Origin: an uncultured Eubacteriales bacterium
GTDB lineage: Bacteria; Bacillota; Clostridia; Lachnospirales; Bianqueaceae
DNA: 16,952 bases
Reading direction: 5' to 3'
Assembly: GCA_902782895.1 (NCBI GenBank)
Contig: CACZPA010000050.1
Location: 1 to 16,952 of the forward strand
This document shows positions 1 to 7,120 of the stretch, piece by piece. The translations under genes were made by a program, and so were the position numbers. The notes below the pieces were generated by a model that saw nothing but the letters and a program-made list of their open reading frames with translations, searched no databases and had not been told where the DNA came from. Every line of letters starts with the position of its first letter. Position 1 is the stretch's first letter.

Positions 1-145
1 CGATGCATACTCTCCGAATCTCATCAAGCTCCAGCGCAGCCTTGGCATTCGGCACAAATACGCCGATTTTTTCCAGCGCCTTCAATACTTCCGTATTGGT
101 TTTCTTTAACTGTTTAGCAAGAGCTTCTACTGTAATTTTAGTCAC
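1..145 (-). CDS. infB: Translation initiation factor IF-2, N-terminal fragment (cut by window edge)
   Basis: The first 48 codons of the gene are present and it runs off the window at position 1. The reading begins VTKITVEALAKQLKK, continues with TEVLKALEKIGV and ends near LDEIRRVCI. This resembles the small helical IF2_N module at the start of bacterial IF-2, which delivers initiator fMet-tRNA to the 30S subunit. The GTPase and tRNA-binding domains lie outside the window, so identity rests on this module and on the rimP-nusA-ylxR-ylxQ-infB order. I chose a GTG start at 145-143 because AAAGGTGG (163-156) gives a good Shine-Dalgarno sequence about 10 nt upstream, and no ATG is available in frame there. 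The start is 17 nt after the ylxQ stop, so it is the last visible cistron of that operon. Confidence 0.87.
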   Translation of the reverse strand, partial: MTKITVEALAKQLKKTNTEVLKALEKIGVFVPNAKAALELDEIRRVCI

Positions 146-162
146 TGACTGATATCCACCTT

Positions 163-492
163 TCAGATTTGATCGGGGAGAACGGGCTCCTCTAAATATT
201 TTAACAGATCCTCTGCAAGTCCCGCGTCCGTCACGGCAACACAGGATCTCTCTTCTCTGCCGATGGCGCGTCCAAGTCTGACCTTGTCCGCGGGGATCTC
301 ATAATACGGGATGTGGTAAAAAGCACTCTTGTCCCGGAATTTCTTCCTGGTATTCGCGGAAGCATCGGACGCCGTCAGCACCACTCCGGCCTTGCCCGCG
401 CGGATTGCTTCTTCACATTGAAACTCTCCGCTGGCGACCTTGCCGGCCTTACTGGAAAGGCCGAGCAGTCCGAACAGCTTTCTCTCGTTCAT
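163..492 (-). CDS. ylxQ: YlxQ-type L7Ae/L30e-family RNA-binding protein
   Basis: A 109-residue protein of the L7Ae/L30e/S12e/Gadd45 fold. The family pattern is visible: GLLGLSSKAGKVASGE near residues 8-22, then AGKAGVVLTASDAS at 32-45 followed by NTRKKF, and a C-terminal strand and helix region with SCVAVTDAGLAEDLL. In Firmicutes these proteins are small K-turn-binding ribosome-associated factors encoded between ylxR and infB; their exact role is not settled. The ATG overlaps the ylxR stop in an ATGA (492-489), and AAGGAG lies about 11 nt upstream inside ylxR, so translation is probably coupled. Length is normal for the family. Confidence 0.92.
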   Translation of the reverse strand: MNERKLFGLLGLSSKAGKVASGEFQCEEAIRAGKAGVVLTASDASANTRKKFRDKSAFYHIPYYEIPADKVRLGRAIGREERSCVAVTDAGLAEDLLKYLEEPVLPDQI

Positions 493-758
493 CTGGCTGT
501 CAGCTCCTTCCTAAGCGCGGCCAGAAGCGCCTCCGTTACGGGCGTCTCCAGCGCTCTCTCGATCCCGCCGCCCGAAGCAGCTTTCTCCAGGCAGGCCGGG
601 TCATCGCAGATATAAGCACCTCTGCCCGATTTCTTACCGGTCCTGTCGATGGAGAGCGCACCCTGCGGATCACGGACGATCCGGATCATTTCTTTCTTGG
701 GCTTCTGCTCATGACATCCGATACAGGTCCGCATCGGGATTTTTCTGGTATGAGGCAT
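489..758 (-). CDS. ylxR: YlxR (DUF448) family nucleic-acid-binding protein
   Basis: An 89-residue basic protein with the family hallmarks RTCIGCHEQKPKKEMIRIVR (residues 10-29) and GRGAYIC (45-51). Cysteines at 12, 15, 51 and 56 form a CxxC...CxxxxC set that could hold a metal or a disulfide; that last point is inference. The family is found next to nusA in most Firmicutes and has been linked to RNA binding and, in Bacillus, to transcriptional regulation and RNase P. The start ATG is preceded by AGAAGGAGTG in the 37-nt gap after nusA. The 3' end overlaps ylxQ by 4 nt (ATGA). Confidence 0.93.
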   Translation of the reverse strand: MPHTRKIPMRTCIGCHEQKPKKEMIRIVRDPQGALSIDRTGKKSGRGAYICDDPACLEKAASGGGIERALETPVTEALLAALRKELTAR

Positions 759-795
759 CCGTTCTGTTCACTCCTTCTGATACGGGCGGGACGGA

Positions 796-1911
796 TTAAT
801 CGTCCTCGTCGTCATGCATCGGAGGATAATAGTCATCCTCCTCGTCGTCGATAATAATGCGTCCGAGCGTCTGGCTCTTGATGTCGATGCGATAGCCCGT
901 CAGCTTGGCGGCAAGACGTGCGTTCTGTCCGTCCTTGCCGATCGCGAGCGACAGCTGGTTCTCAGGAACCGTTACGGAAGCCATCATGCTCTCGGGGTCT
1001 ACGTGTACGCTCAGGACCTGCGCCGGTGAAAGTGCGGCCGCGATATAGACATCGGGCTGCTCGTTCCAGACAACGATATCGACCTTCTCGCCGGACAGTT
1101 CGTTAACGACCGCATTGACACGGTCGCCGTTCGGGCCGACGCACGCGCCGAGCGGATCGATCTGCGGATCCTTGCTCATGACCGCGAGCTTGCTGCGGGA
1201 GCCCGGCTCACGGGCTATATTCTTGATCACGACGATGCCCTGATGCAGCTCGGGCACTTCCTGCTCGAAAAGCTTCTTCACGAGCTCCGGATGTGTACGG
1301 GACACGAAGATCTGCGGGCCTTTTGTCGTCTTGTCCGTGCGGACTACGTAGAACTTCATGATCTGGTTCTGCTTGTACTCTTCTCCCGGAATCTGCTCCG
1401 CCGGAAGCAGCAGCGCCTCGGTATGACCCAGGTTGACGAAGACGTTCTTCTTCTCCTTGCGCTGGATCAGACCGCTGACGATCTCACGTTCCTTCTCTTT
1501 GTATTCATCGTAGACCATGGTACGCTCCGCCTCATGCAGCTTCTGCATGACGACCTGACGCGCGTTCTGCGCGGCGATACGTCCGAAGTTGCGGGGCGTG
1601 ATCTCAACTTCAACCTTGTCTCCGACTTCGAGATTCGGATCGATGGCCTTGGCCCTCTCGATACCGATCTCCAGATTGTCATCCTGCGGAGCGTCTACGA
1701 CGTCTTTCTTCAGGAGGACTCTGACCGTTCCCTTGGTCTCGTCGATATCCACCCGGATATTCTGCGCAACCGCGGGATTCTTAAAGTTCTTGTTGCAGGC
1801 ATTGTGGATTGCTTCGCGCAGCGCGTCGAAAATCACCTTTTTGCTGATGCCTTTTTCCTTTTCCAGCAGTTCGAGTGCCGGAAGCAGATCACTCATGTCA
1901 TTCTGAGCCAT
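796..1911 (-). CDS. nusA: Transcription termination/antitermination factor NusA
   Basis: A 371-residue protein with the short Firmicutes NusA layout: N-terminal RNA-polymerase-binding domain (about 1-125), S1 domain (about 136-200), and two KH domains with the loop motifs GACVGPNGDRV (255-265) and AIGKDGQNARLAAK (323-336). The C-terminal acidic repeats of proteobacterial NusA are absent, as is normal in Gram-positives. NusA binds RNA polymerase and nascent RNA and modulates pausing, intrinsic termination and antitermination. The protein ends in a short acidic tail, residues 355-371, mostly D and E with YYPPMH in the middle. AAGGAGG lies about 11 nt before the ATG, and the gap from the rimP stop is 27 nt, so it is co-transcribed with rimP. 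Confidence 0.97.
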   Translation of the reverse strand: MAQNDMSDLLPALELLEKEKGISKKVIFDALREAIHNACNKNFKNPAVAQNIRVDIDETKGTVRVLLKKDVVDAPQDDNLEIGIERAKAIDPNLEVGDKVEVEITPRNFGRIAAQNARQVVMQKLHEAERTMVYDEYKEKEREIVSGLIQRKEKKNVFVNLGHTEALLLPAEQIPGEEYKQNQIMKFYVVRTDKTTKGPQIFVSRTHPELVKKLFEQEVPELHQGIVVIKNIAREPGSRSKLAVMSKDPQIDPLGACVGPNGDRVNAVVNELSGEKVDIVVWNEQPDVYIAAALSPAQVLSVHVDPESMMASVTVPENQLSLAIGKDGQNARLAAKLTGYRIDIKSQTLGRIIIDDEEDDYYPPMHDDEDD

Positions 1912-1938
1912 TTTTTATGAATTCCTCCTTACTTAAGA

Positions 1939-2424
1939 TCAAAAGTCAATATAGGGACGGATCCCGGCAAAATCCTTGCGGGAGAAGACCTGCTTATTCT
2001 CCTTCTCGTCGGCAAGCTCCACCGTCTGCGCCTCATGGTCGCACGATACAAGCATGGCGGTAAACTCCTTCTGTCCCGCGAAGATCCCATCCTCCGGGGC
2101 CTTGAACAGCTTAACGTCCATCACCTTGCCCAGTCCCCTGGTAAAATCCTTGTCCTTCTGCAGGGGTCTGTCGATCCCGGGAGAGCTGACCTCCAGGATA
2201 TAAGCGTCCGGGACAGGATCCTCCCGATCCAGGATCGGCTCGATATAACGGCTGATCGCTGTACAGTCATCCAGACCGATGCCGCCCTCCTTATCCGCGA
2301 GAATCCGCAGATACCAGTCCGAACCCTCCTTCACGTAATCCACGTCCACGATCTCATAGCGCTGCTCCTCGGCGAACGGGGCAAGCTGCTCTTCGACGAA
2401 CCGGATCAAGTCCGCTTTCTTCAT
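1939..2424 (-). CDS. rimP: Ribosome maturation factor RimP
   Basis: A 161-residue protein needed for 30S subunit maturation. The family signature LEVSSPGIDRPL sits at residues 77-88, followed by the small C-terminal SH3-like domain ending in FAGIRPYIDF. I placed the start at the ATG 2424-2422 (MKKADLIRFVEEQL) because AAGGAGGGAGACC stands directly upstream with ideal spacing and because this matches the usual N-terminus. The frame stays open to an ATG at 2529, giving 35 more residues, but that stretch lies in a structured leader and looks non-coding. It is the first gene of the rimP-nusA-ylxR-ylxQ-infB operon, driven by the promoter at 2547-2575. Confidence 0.95.
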   Translation of the reverse strand: MKKADLIRFVEEQLAPFAEEQRYEIVDVDYVKEGSDWYLRILADKEGGIGLDDCTAISRYIEPILDREDPVPDAYILEVSSPGIDRPLQKDKDFTRGLGKVMDVKLFKAPEDGIFAGQKEFTAMLVSCDHEAQTVELADEKENKQVFSRKDFAGIRPYIDF

Positions 2425-2540
2425 GGTCTCCCTCCTTTGCAGAATGACGGGACAGAGATGGTCCCTGTCCGCTTCTGTTATGCCGCCGATACATGAAACG
2501 AGAGTGGGCTGCCCCACTCTCATTTTCATCCTCTGCGAAC
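2425..2540 (-). promoter_or_regulatory. Structured 5' leader of the rimP operon with two hairpins
   Basis: From the predicted start site near 2540 to the rimP ATG there are about 116 nt. Hairpin 1 spans 2493-2529: a perfect 9-bp core GAGAGTGGG / CCCACTCTC around loop GCAG (2500-2521), extended by a T-G, three A-T, a bulged A and three further pairs to about 16 bp. Hairpin 2 spans 2450-2470: GGACAGGGA / TCTCTGTCC with a CCA loop, 9 bp including one G-U. Neither is followed by a U-run, so neither looks like a terminator. Possible roles, all inferred, are mRNA stabilisation, a protein-binding site for autogenous control, or an anti-pausing element. I cannot match it to a named RNA family. Confidence 0.5.
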
Positions 2541-2546
2541 ATTACA

Positions 2547-2575
2547 AGTATAACACGCTTTTATACAAAATGCAA
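2547..2575 (-). promoter_or_regulatory. SigA-type promoter of the rimP-nusA-infB operon
   Basis: On the minus strand, TTGCAT (2575-2570) and TATACT (2552-2547) are separated by exactly 17 nt. This is 5/6 to the -10 consensus and 4/6 to the -35 consensus, in an AT-rich patch that stands out from GC-rich surroundings. The predicted start site is near 2540. A small palindrome, AGCGA-AAA-TCGCT (2575-2587), abuts the -35 box. It separates the operon from the upstream hydrolase gene, whose stop is only about 50 nt away. Confidence 0.85.
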
Positions 2576-2625
2576 GCGATTTTCGCTAATTTTCCTGCAA
2601 AATCCTGCTGAAAACGTGCTGTCTA

Positions 2626-5600
2626 TCACGCCAGGAAGTGCTTTTCCTGCTGAATCGCTTCCGGATCCTGCAGATCCACATAGCGGTGAGCGGCACGGTC
2701 GAAGGTCTGTCCCTCGTAGAAGCCCTGCATGGTATTATAGACCTGCAGCCGGAGCGTGTTCTCGCCCTTCCGCAGGACGCCTTGCGGGATCTGTAGCCTG
2801 CGCGGCTCCCACGCGCTGACGCCGAGATCTGTCCCGTTCAGCGTGACCCGTACAACATCCGGCAGCTCCAGGCAGGAGAGATCCAAGGTATCCGGTGAAC
2901 CGTCCCCGTCCCACGCAAACGTCTGCGTGAAGCAGGATTCTCCGGCATAATAAGGCAAGCCGTTCTCAACGTCCTTTCCGGGTATTCCGTCCTGCCGCGG
3001 CGCGACGACCTGCAGGAGATTGCCGCCCTGCACCGGTTCAGTGGCATGCTTTCCGGCTGCTTGCCCGGCCAGCTGTCCGGGTGCTTGCCCGTCCATCTCT
3101 CCGTCTATCTGTCCGGCTGCTTGTTCAGCTGCCTCTCCGATCCGCACGCCGAAATTCCCGAGAATATACAGTGGATTGCGAAGTCCGTCCGAATCCTTGC
3201 CGCAGGACACGCAGACCGTCAGTCTGTTCCGTCCCTGCCGGATGCCTGTAAGCGGGATCCGCAGCACCGGCCGTCCCTCCAGACGTTCCGAAGCGAAGCC
3301 GTCTTTGTCGATTTCTGCGCCGTTCAGAAGCATCTTCCATTCTCCGGCCATTGTTCCCGGTTCCATCACGAGATCCGCTCTCGTATCTGAGGCCAGCCAG
3401 TCGAAATCCGCCTCGTATACCGCTTCAACGCCGGAGAAAGCGAGCTCCTTCGGGCAGCCGAAATATGGATGTGTCTGTACCGGCATCTTCAGGCCGAGCT
3501 CTTCCATCTGGTCGATGATCGGGTATCCGCCCGTGATCCCCGTCTGGCCGTCCGATAAGGTCAGGCGGAACCGTCCCAGATACAGAACGTTCTGCCCGGT
3601 ACGCGCAAGTGTCCATCTGCCGTTCGGGATCTGCAGGACATTTCCTGCCGGCACGTCCGCTCCGTCATCAATGACAGATTCCAACGGGCCTAATTCGAAG
3701 GTCCGCTGTGTGCCGTCCGCGCAGCCGATGACCAGTTTCTGCGGACGGTCCGTCGTATTGACCAGGAATCTCCTGCTTCTGCCGCTCTCCGGATCCGTCC
3801 CTTCCGCGCAGTACGTCCCTTCCGGAAGCACCGAAGCCGCATAGTCTGCGAGCTTCTTCTGCAGCACAGCACTGACGGCCTCTCCCGTGTCCTCGGCAGG
3901 GACATTTTTTCCGGCGAAAAGCTCCGCAAACCAGCCGGCACTGTCCTCTTCTCCGATATTCACGCAAGGCAGTCCACCCGCGACCACGACCGTGCCGCCC
4001 GCCTCCACGAATTTACGGAGCGTCCGGAACGCGTTGTCCTCGATCAGACACATATCCGGCAGCACGACACAGGCATACGGCTCGCCGTTCACATACAGTA
4101 AACCGTCCCTGACTTCCGCTTCCGCGAATAATTCAGGATCGATGAAATAGTAGTCGCACCCTCTTCGCATCAGGGAATGCTGCACCGCCTGCAGGGACGC
4201 GCCTGCTTTTTTCTGTCCCTCCCGGTCCAGTACCCAGCCGGCCGGCGCGGGATCCATCAGAAGCACGTGCACACGGCGTTTCATGCCGTCCCACAGGTGA
4301 CTGAGCTGATCCGCGTATTGGCTGAGCGTTTTCTGTTCGTGCCACCACGGCATCTGATAGAACGAGGACGGCGGCGCGTCATGCTTGTGCAGCGCTTCCG
4401 CGGAATAGTAGAACGCATGCTGTACGAACCAGTCGATTCCCGTCACCGCCAGCCAGTCAAAGATCCATTTCATGTCCTGCAGCGTCATGCCCCAGCCGAT
4501 CGAATGGAAGGCCTCGCAGAGCGCGGCAGGCTTATGGTAGAAATGCGCGCCGGAAGAAGCGACCTTGCCGTTTGAGCGGTATCCGGCCGGCAGCGGATCG
4601 GCTTTCGCACCGACCTTCAGATGCCCGGTATCGATGCCGGGGACGGAGACATACGCAAGCTCTTTGCTGCGCAGGATCGGTTTCTCGCCGATATACAGCA
4701 GCCCGTTCGCGCTGCACCATTCATAGATCTGCTTATCATAGCTGTCGATGAACATCTCCGTCACAAGATTGTGATAGATATAGCGGATCCGGGCCGTTTC
4801 CGGACCGATATCCTCTGTGAGCGCCGGCAGGTCGCTGTAGATATCCCTGTCAGCCGGCCACCTGTCCGGCAGCAGAGACGACCACGGTCTGCCCGGCGGG
4901 AAAGCCGTCACCTCGTCAGAGAAGAATCCCTTGATCGTTTTGCCGAACTCGTCTCCGACGTACTTTTTGTACCGCTCGTGCGTGCATTCGATAAACTGGC
5001 GCACGGCCGCGGGATTCAGCGGATCCACAAAGGTCTCGAAGTATTTGAAATGCTTCATGACTTCCTCAACGTAAATGTGGATCCTGTAACGTCCCTCCGG
5101 TGCGTCCCACAGCAGGAGATTGCGCTGCTCTCCGGTAAAATACCGCTTGCGGTTATAGGCTGTCAGTCCGGACAGCTGGAAGACCTCCCGGCCATAGTCC
5201 GGGCCGACGTATTCGGCCAGATCGATATATGTGTGATAATCGCATTCCTCTTCCGTGACCGGATATGCCCGCGCGGACAGGACCTTGCCCCACGGCGCTT
5301 CGATCCGTATCGTGCTCCCTCCGTCCACATCCTGCGTTACCGGGGACAGTTTCTTGCACAGATACTCGGGATGATCCACCGTTACAAGACCGGCCGCCAC
5401 ACCGCTCGGATATGGATATTCGTCGTACAGCCATACCTCCAGCCCGCAGGCGGCAGCCTCTTCGACCGCGACCTGCACCCGGCGGAAGAACTCTGCCGAC
5501 AAGTACGGGACCTCCATTCCCTGTCTTGGATGAATCAGAAATCCTCTGATCCCCTTGTCCTGCATTTCCCGGATCTGGCGCCGGATTTCCTCCGGAGCCA

Positions 5601-5649
5601 TATCGCCGTTCCAGAACCAGAACGGCTGAATACCTTTCAACAGTTCCAT
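2626..5649 (-). CDS. Large GH106-like glycoside hydrolase (predicted, cytosolic)
   Basis: A 1007-residue protein resembling the GH106 (alpha-L-rhamnosidase) group and related unclassified glycosyl hydrolases; substrate not known. The N-terminal barrel opens with PFWFWNGDMAPEEIRRQI (residues 9-26) and contains EVWLYDEYPYPSG (71-83), GFFSDEVTAF (241-250), KPAALCEAFHSIGWG (373-387) and APPSSFYQMPWW (425-436). The acidic residues in these motifs, notably D75/E76, D245/E246 and E379, are candidates for catalysis or sugar binding. The C-terminal region has beta-sandwich repeats, the last one with LNGTDLGVSAWEP (937-949). A Gly/Gln/Ala-rich repeat at about 839-868 interrupts one sandwich. No signal peptide is seen, so it should act on imported oligosaccharides. 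The start at 5649 has AAGGGGGT 7 nt upstream; an in-frame ATG at 5691 lies inside the terminator region and is rejected. It may be rhamnosidase or another specificity. Confidence 0.75.
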   Translation of the reverse strand: MELLKGIQPFWFWNGDMAPEEIRRQIREMQDKGIRGFLIHPRQGMEVPYLSAEFFRRVQVAVEEAAACGLEVWLYDEYPYPSGVAAGLVTVDHPEYLCKKLSPVTQDVDGGSTIRIEAPWGKVLSARAYPVTEEECDYHTYIDLAEYVGPDYGREVFQLSGLTAYNRKRYFTGEQRNLLLWDAPEGRYRIHIYVEEVMKHFKYFETFVDPLNPAAVRQFIECTHERYKKYVGDEFGKTIKGFFSDEVTAFPPGRPWSSLLPDRWPADRDIYSDLPALTEDIGPETARIRYIYHNLVTEMFIDSYDKQIYEWCSANGLLYIGEKPILRSKELAYVSVPGIDTGHLKVGAKADPLPAGYRSNGKVASSGAHFYHKPAALCEAFHSIGWGMTLQDMKWIFDWLAVTGIDWFVQHAFYYSAEALHKHDAPPSSFYQMPWWHEQKTLSQYADQLSHLWDGMKRRVHVLLMDPAPAGWVLDREGQKKAGASLQAVQHSLMRRGCDYYFIDPELFAEAEVRDGLLYVNGEPYACVVLPDMCLIEDNAFRTLRKFVEAGGTVVVAGGLPCVNIGEEDSAGWFAELFAGKNVPAEDTGEAVSAVLQKKLADYAASVLPEGTYCAEGTDPESGRSRRFLVNTTDRPQKLVIGCADGTQRTFELGPLESVIDDGADVPAGNVLQIPNGRWTLARTGQNVLYLGRFRLTLSDGQTGITGGYPIIDQMEELGLKMPVQTHPYFGCPKELAFSGVEAVYEADFDWLASDTRADLVMEPGTMAGEWKMLLNGAEIDKDGFASERLEGRPVLRIPLTGIRQGRNRLTVCVSCGKDSDGLRNPLYILGNFGVRIGEAAEQAAGQIDGEMDGQAPGQLAGQAAGKHATEPVQGGNLLQVVAPRQDGIPGKDVENGLPYYAGESCFTQTFAWDGDGSPDTLDLSCLELPDVVRVTLNGTDLGVSAWEPRRLQIPQGVLRKGENTLRLQVYNTMQGFYEGQTFDRAAHRYVDLQDPEAIQQEKHFLA
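3046..3134 (-). repeat. Gly/Gln/Ala-rich coding repeat inside the hydrolase
   Basis: Residues about 839-868 of the hydrolase read as loose 7-8 residue units: AAGQIDG, EMDGQAPG, QLAGQAAG. On the plus strand this appears as repeated short CTGTCCGG / CTGCTTG / TTGCCCG-like words. The units fall between LGNFGVRIGEA and NLLQVV, so they look like a loop expansion within a beta-sandwich rather than a domain linker. Slippage-type expansion is the likely origin (inference). Confidence 0.6.
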
Positions 5650-5671
5650 ATGATTGACCCCCTTAATTTGC

Positions 5672-5700
5672 AAAAAGGACCGTGAAAACATCCACAGTCC
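5672..5700 (-). terminator. Intrinsic terminator-like hairpin between metY and the hydrolase
   Basis: Reading the minus strand, GGACTGTG (5700-5693) pairs with CACGGTCC (5684-5677) across an 8-nt loop GATGTTTT, giving 8 bp with one G-U pair. TTTTT (5676-5672) follows at once. It begins 12 nt past the metY stop. The hydrolase Shine-Dalgarno AAGGGGGT starts only about 7 nt after the U-run, so the hairpin is as well placed to attenuate the hydrolase as to end metY. Confidence 0.75.
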
Positions 5701-5712
5701 CTGTCTGTATAC

Positions 5713-6978
5713 TTACGCGATCGCGGCAAAAGCCTGCTCCAGGTCGTCCAGGATATCCTGAATATTCTCCAGACCGACGGAGAAACGGATCATGCCGGGC
5801 TCGATGCCCGCCGCGGCCAGCTGCTCTTCCGTCAGCTGGCGATGCGTTTCACTGGCCGGATGCAGGACGCAGGTACGGATATCTGCGACATGCACTTCGT
5901 TAGAAGCCAGCTTCAGCGAATTCATAAAACGCATGGCCGTATCGCGGCCGCCCTTGATGATGAAGGAGATAACGCCGCTCGCGCCTTTGAGATATTTCTC
6001 GGCCAGCGCGTGATTCTTGTCCCCCGCAAGCCCCGGATAGATAACCCTCTCCACATAAGGAGATTCCTCCAGATACTGCGCGACCGTCATGGCGTTCTCG
6101 CAATACTGCTTCATGCGGACGGAGAGCGTCTCCAGTCCGAGATTCAGCAGGAACGCGGAATGTGCAGCCGGATATACGCCGAAATCACGCATCAGCTGCA
6201 TGCGAGCCTTGATGATATACGCCTGCTTGCCGTAGGTTTCCGTATAGGAAATACCGTGATAGGACTCGTCCGGCTCGGTGATTCCCGGGAAATTGCCGGA
6301 TTTCCAGTCAAACTTGCCGCTGTCGACGATGACGCCGCCGTTCTGCACCGCGTGTCCGTCCATGTACTTGGACGTCGAATGGATAACGATATCCGCGCCG
6401 TAATCAAACGGTTTGCACAGAACCGGCGTCGCGAAGGTATTGTCCACGATCAGCGGTACATGGTGCTTATGCGCGAAGTCCGCGAAGCGGGAGATGTCAA
6501 AGACCGTCAGCGCGGGGTTCGCGATCGTCTCGCCGAAGACAAGCTTGGTATTCGGCTTGAATGCAGCTTCGATCTCCTCGTCGGTGGCATCCGGCGCGAC
6601 AAAAACGCACTCGATTCCCAGCTTCTTCAGGGTAAAGGCGAACAGGTTCAGTGTGCCGCCGTAGATCTCGGTGGAGCTGATCAGACTGTCACCGGCCTGA
6701 CAGATATTCAGAACCGAAAGAAGTGTCGCTGCCTGTCCGGAAGAGGTGCACATCGCGCCGACTCCGCCTTCCAGCTCCGAAATCTTCTCCTCGACCGCCA
6801 TAACGGTCGGGTTCGCGAAGCGCGAATAGATCAGGGAACGTGTCGGATCGTCAAAAACCGCCGCGACTTCCTCTGTGGAATCATAAACATACGTCGTGCT
6901 CTGTACGATCGGAACTGCGCGCGGTTCAGAATTCTTCGGATGGTATCCCGCGTGCAGGCATAAAGTCTCGTCTCTCAT
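5713..6978 (-). CDS. metY: O-acetylhomoserine sulfhydrylase (aminocarboxypropyltransferase)
   Basis: A 421-residue PLP enzyme of the Cys/Met metabolism family. It converts O-acetyl-L-homoserine and sulfide (or methanethiol) to homocysteine (or methionine). PLP-site residues are visible: Y51-S-R53 with FANPT, S80-G-Q82, Y106 in EIYGGT, D179 in VDNTF, and the Schiff-base lysine K204 in STSKYMDGH. The length, the N-terminus ETLCLHAGYHP and the GISYTETYGKQAY segment favour MetY over MetB or MetC. The ATG is preceded by AAAGGAG at 9-nt spacing and by its own promoter (7022-7050). The leader is only about 37 nt, too short for a SAM riboswitch or T-box. A terminator-like hairpin follows the stop. 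Confidence 0.93.
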   Translation of the reverse strand: MRDETLCLHAGYHPKNSEPRAVPIVQSTTYVYDSTEEVAAVFDDPTRSLIYSRFANPTVMAVEEKISELEGGVGAMCTSSGQAATLLSVLNICQAGDSLISSTEIYGGTLNLFAFTLKKLGIECVFVAPDATDEEIEAAFKPNTKLVFGETIANPALTVFDISRFADFAHKHHVPLIVDNTFATPVLCKPFDYGADIVIHSTSKYMDGHAVQNGGVIVDSGKFDWKSGNFPGITEPDESYHGISYTETYGKQAYIIKARMQLMRDFGVYPAAHSAFLLNLGLETLSVRMKQYCENAMTVAQYLEESPYVERVIYPGLAGDKNHALAEKYLKGASGVISFIIKGGRDTAMRFMNSLKLASNEVHVADIRTCVLHPASETHRQLTEEQLAAAGIEPGMIRFSVGLENIQDILDDLEQAFAAIA

Positions 6979-7021
6979 TGTCTGATACTCCTTTCGGATC
7001 TGCTGGTTTTATCGTGCATAT

Positions 7022-7050
7022 ACTTTAGCACACTCTGAATGAAAAGTAAA
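7022..7050 (-). promoter_or_regulatory. Predicted SigA promoter of metY
   Basis: Minus-strand TTTACT (7050-7045) and TAAAGT (7027-7022) are 17 nt apart. The -10 is preceded by TGC, an extended -10 feature. Each hexamer matches 4/6 of consensus. The region is AT-rich, unlike its flanks, and would start transcription near 7015, about 37 nt before the metY ATG. No operator palindrome is evident over the promoter. Confidence 0.65.
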
Positions 7051-7084
7051 CAGCAATGTCAGGCGGTCCGCCGTCCCGGTGTCC

Positions 7085-7108
7085 GGTCAATCGACCGGTC
7101 AATCGACC
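7085..7108. repeat. Perfect 2 x 12-bp tandem repeat able to fold on itself
   Basis: GGTCAATCGACC occurs twice back to back (7085-7096 and 7097-7108). Each copy has complementary ends (GGTC/GACC). On the minus-strand RNA the two copies can pair with each other through Watson-Crick and two G-U pairs, giving a stem of about 10-12 bp with a CCGG loop. It lies 13 nt beyond the end of the glycosylase gene and upstream of the metY promoter. No U-run follows, so it could be a 3'-end stabiliser or a weak terminator; function unknown. Confidence 0.6.
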
Positions 7109-7120
7109 GATTCCAGACGG

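Noticed and set aside
2500..2521. Strong hairpin before rimP as an intrinsic terminator
   Set aside because: The 9-bp stem is followed by GTTTCATG, not a U-run, and it lies downstream of the rimP promoter in the leader.
2575..2587. AGCGA-AAA-TCGCT palindrome as terminator of the hydrolase gene or an operator at the rimP -35 box
   Set aside because: The stem is only 5 bp with a 3-nt loop and no adjacent U-run. Its contact with the -35 box is noted, but there is no evidence for a regulator.
5650..5691. Upstream in-frame ATG at 5691 for the hydrolase (14 extra residues)
   Set aside because: It would place the start within the terminator hairpin and has no ribosome site, whereas ATG 5649 has AAGGGGGT at 7 nt and matches the domain start.
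6979..7021. SAM riboswitch or T-box ahead of metY
   Set aside because: The predicted leader is only about 37 nt, and no kink-turn, specifier or antiterminator features are visible.
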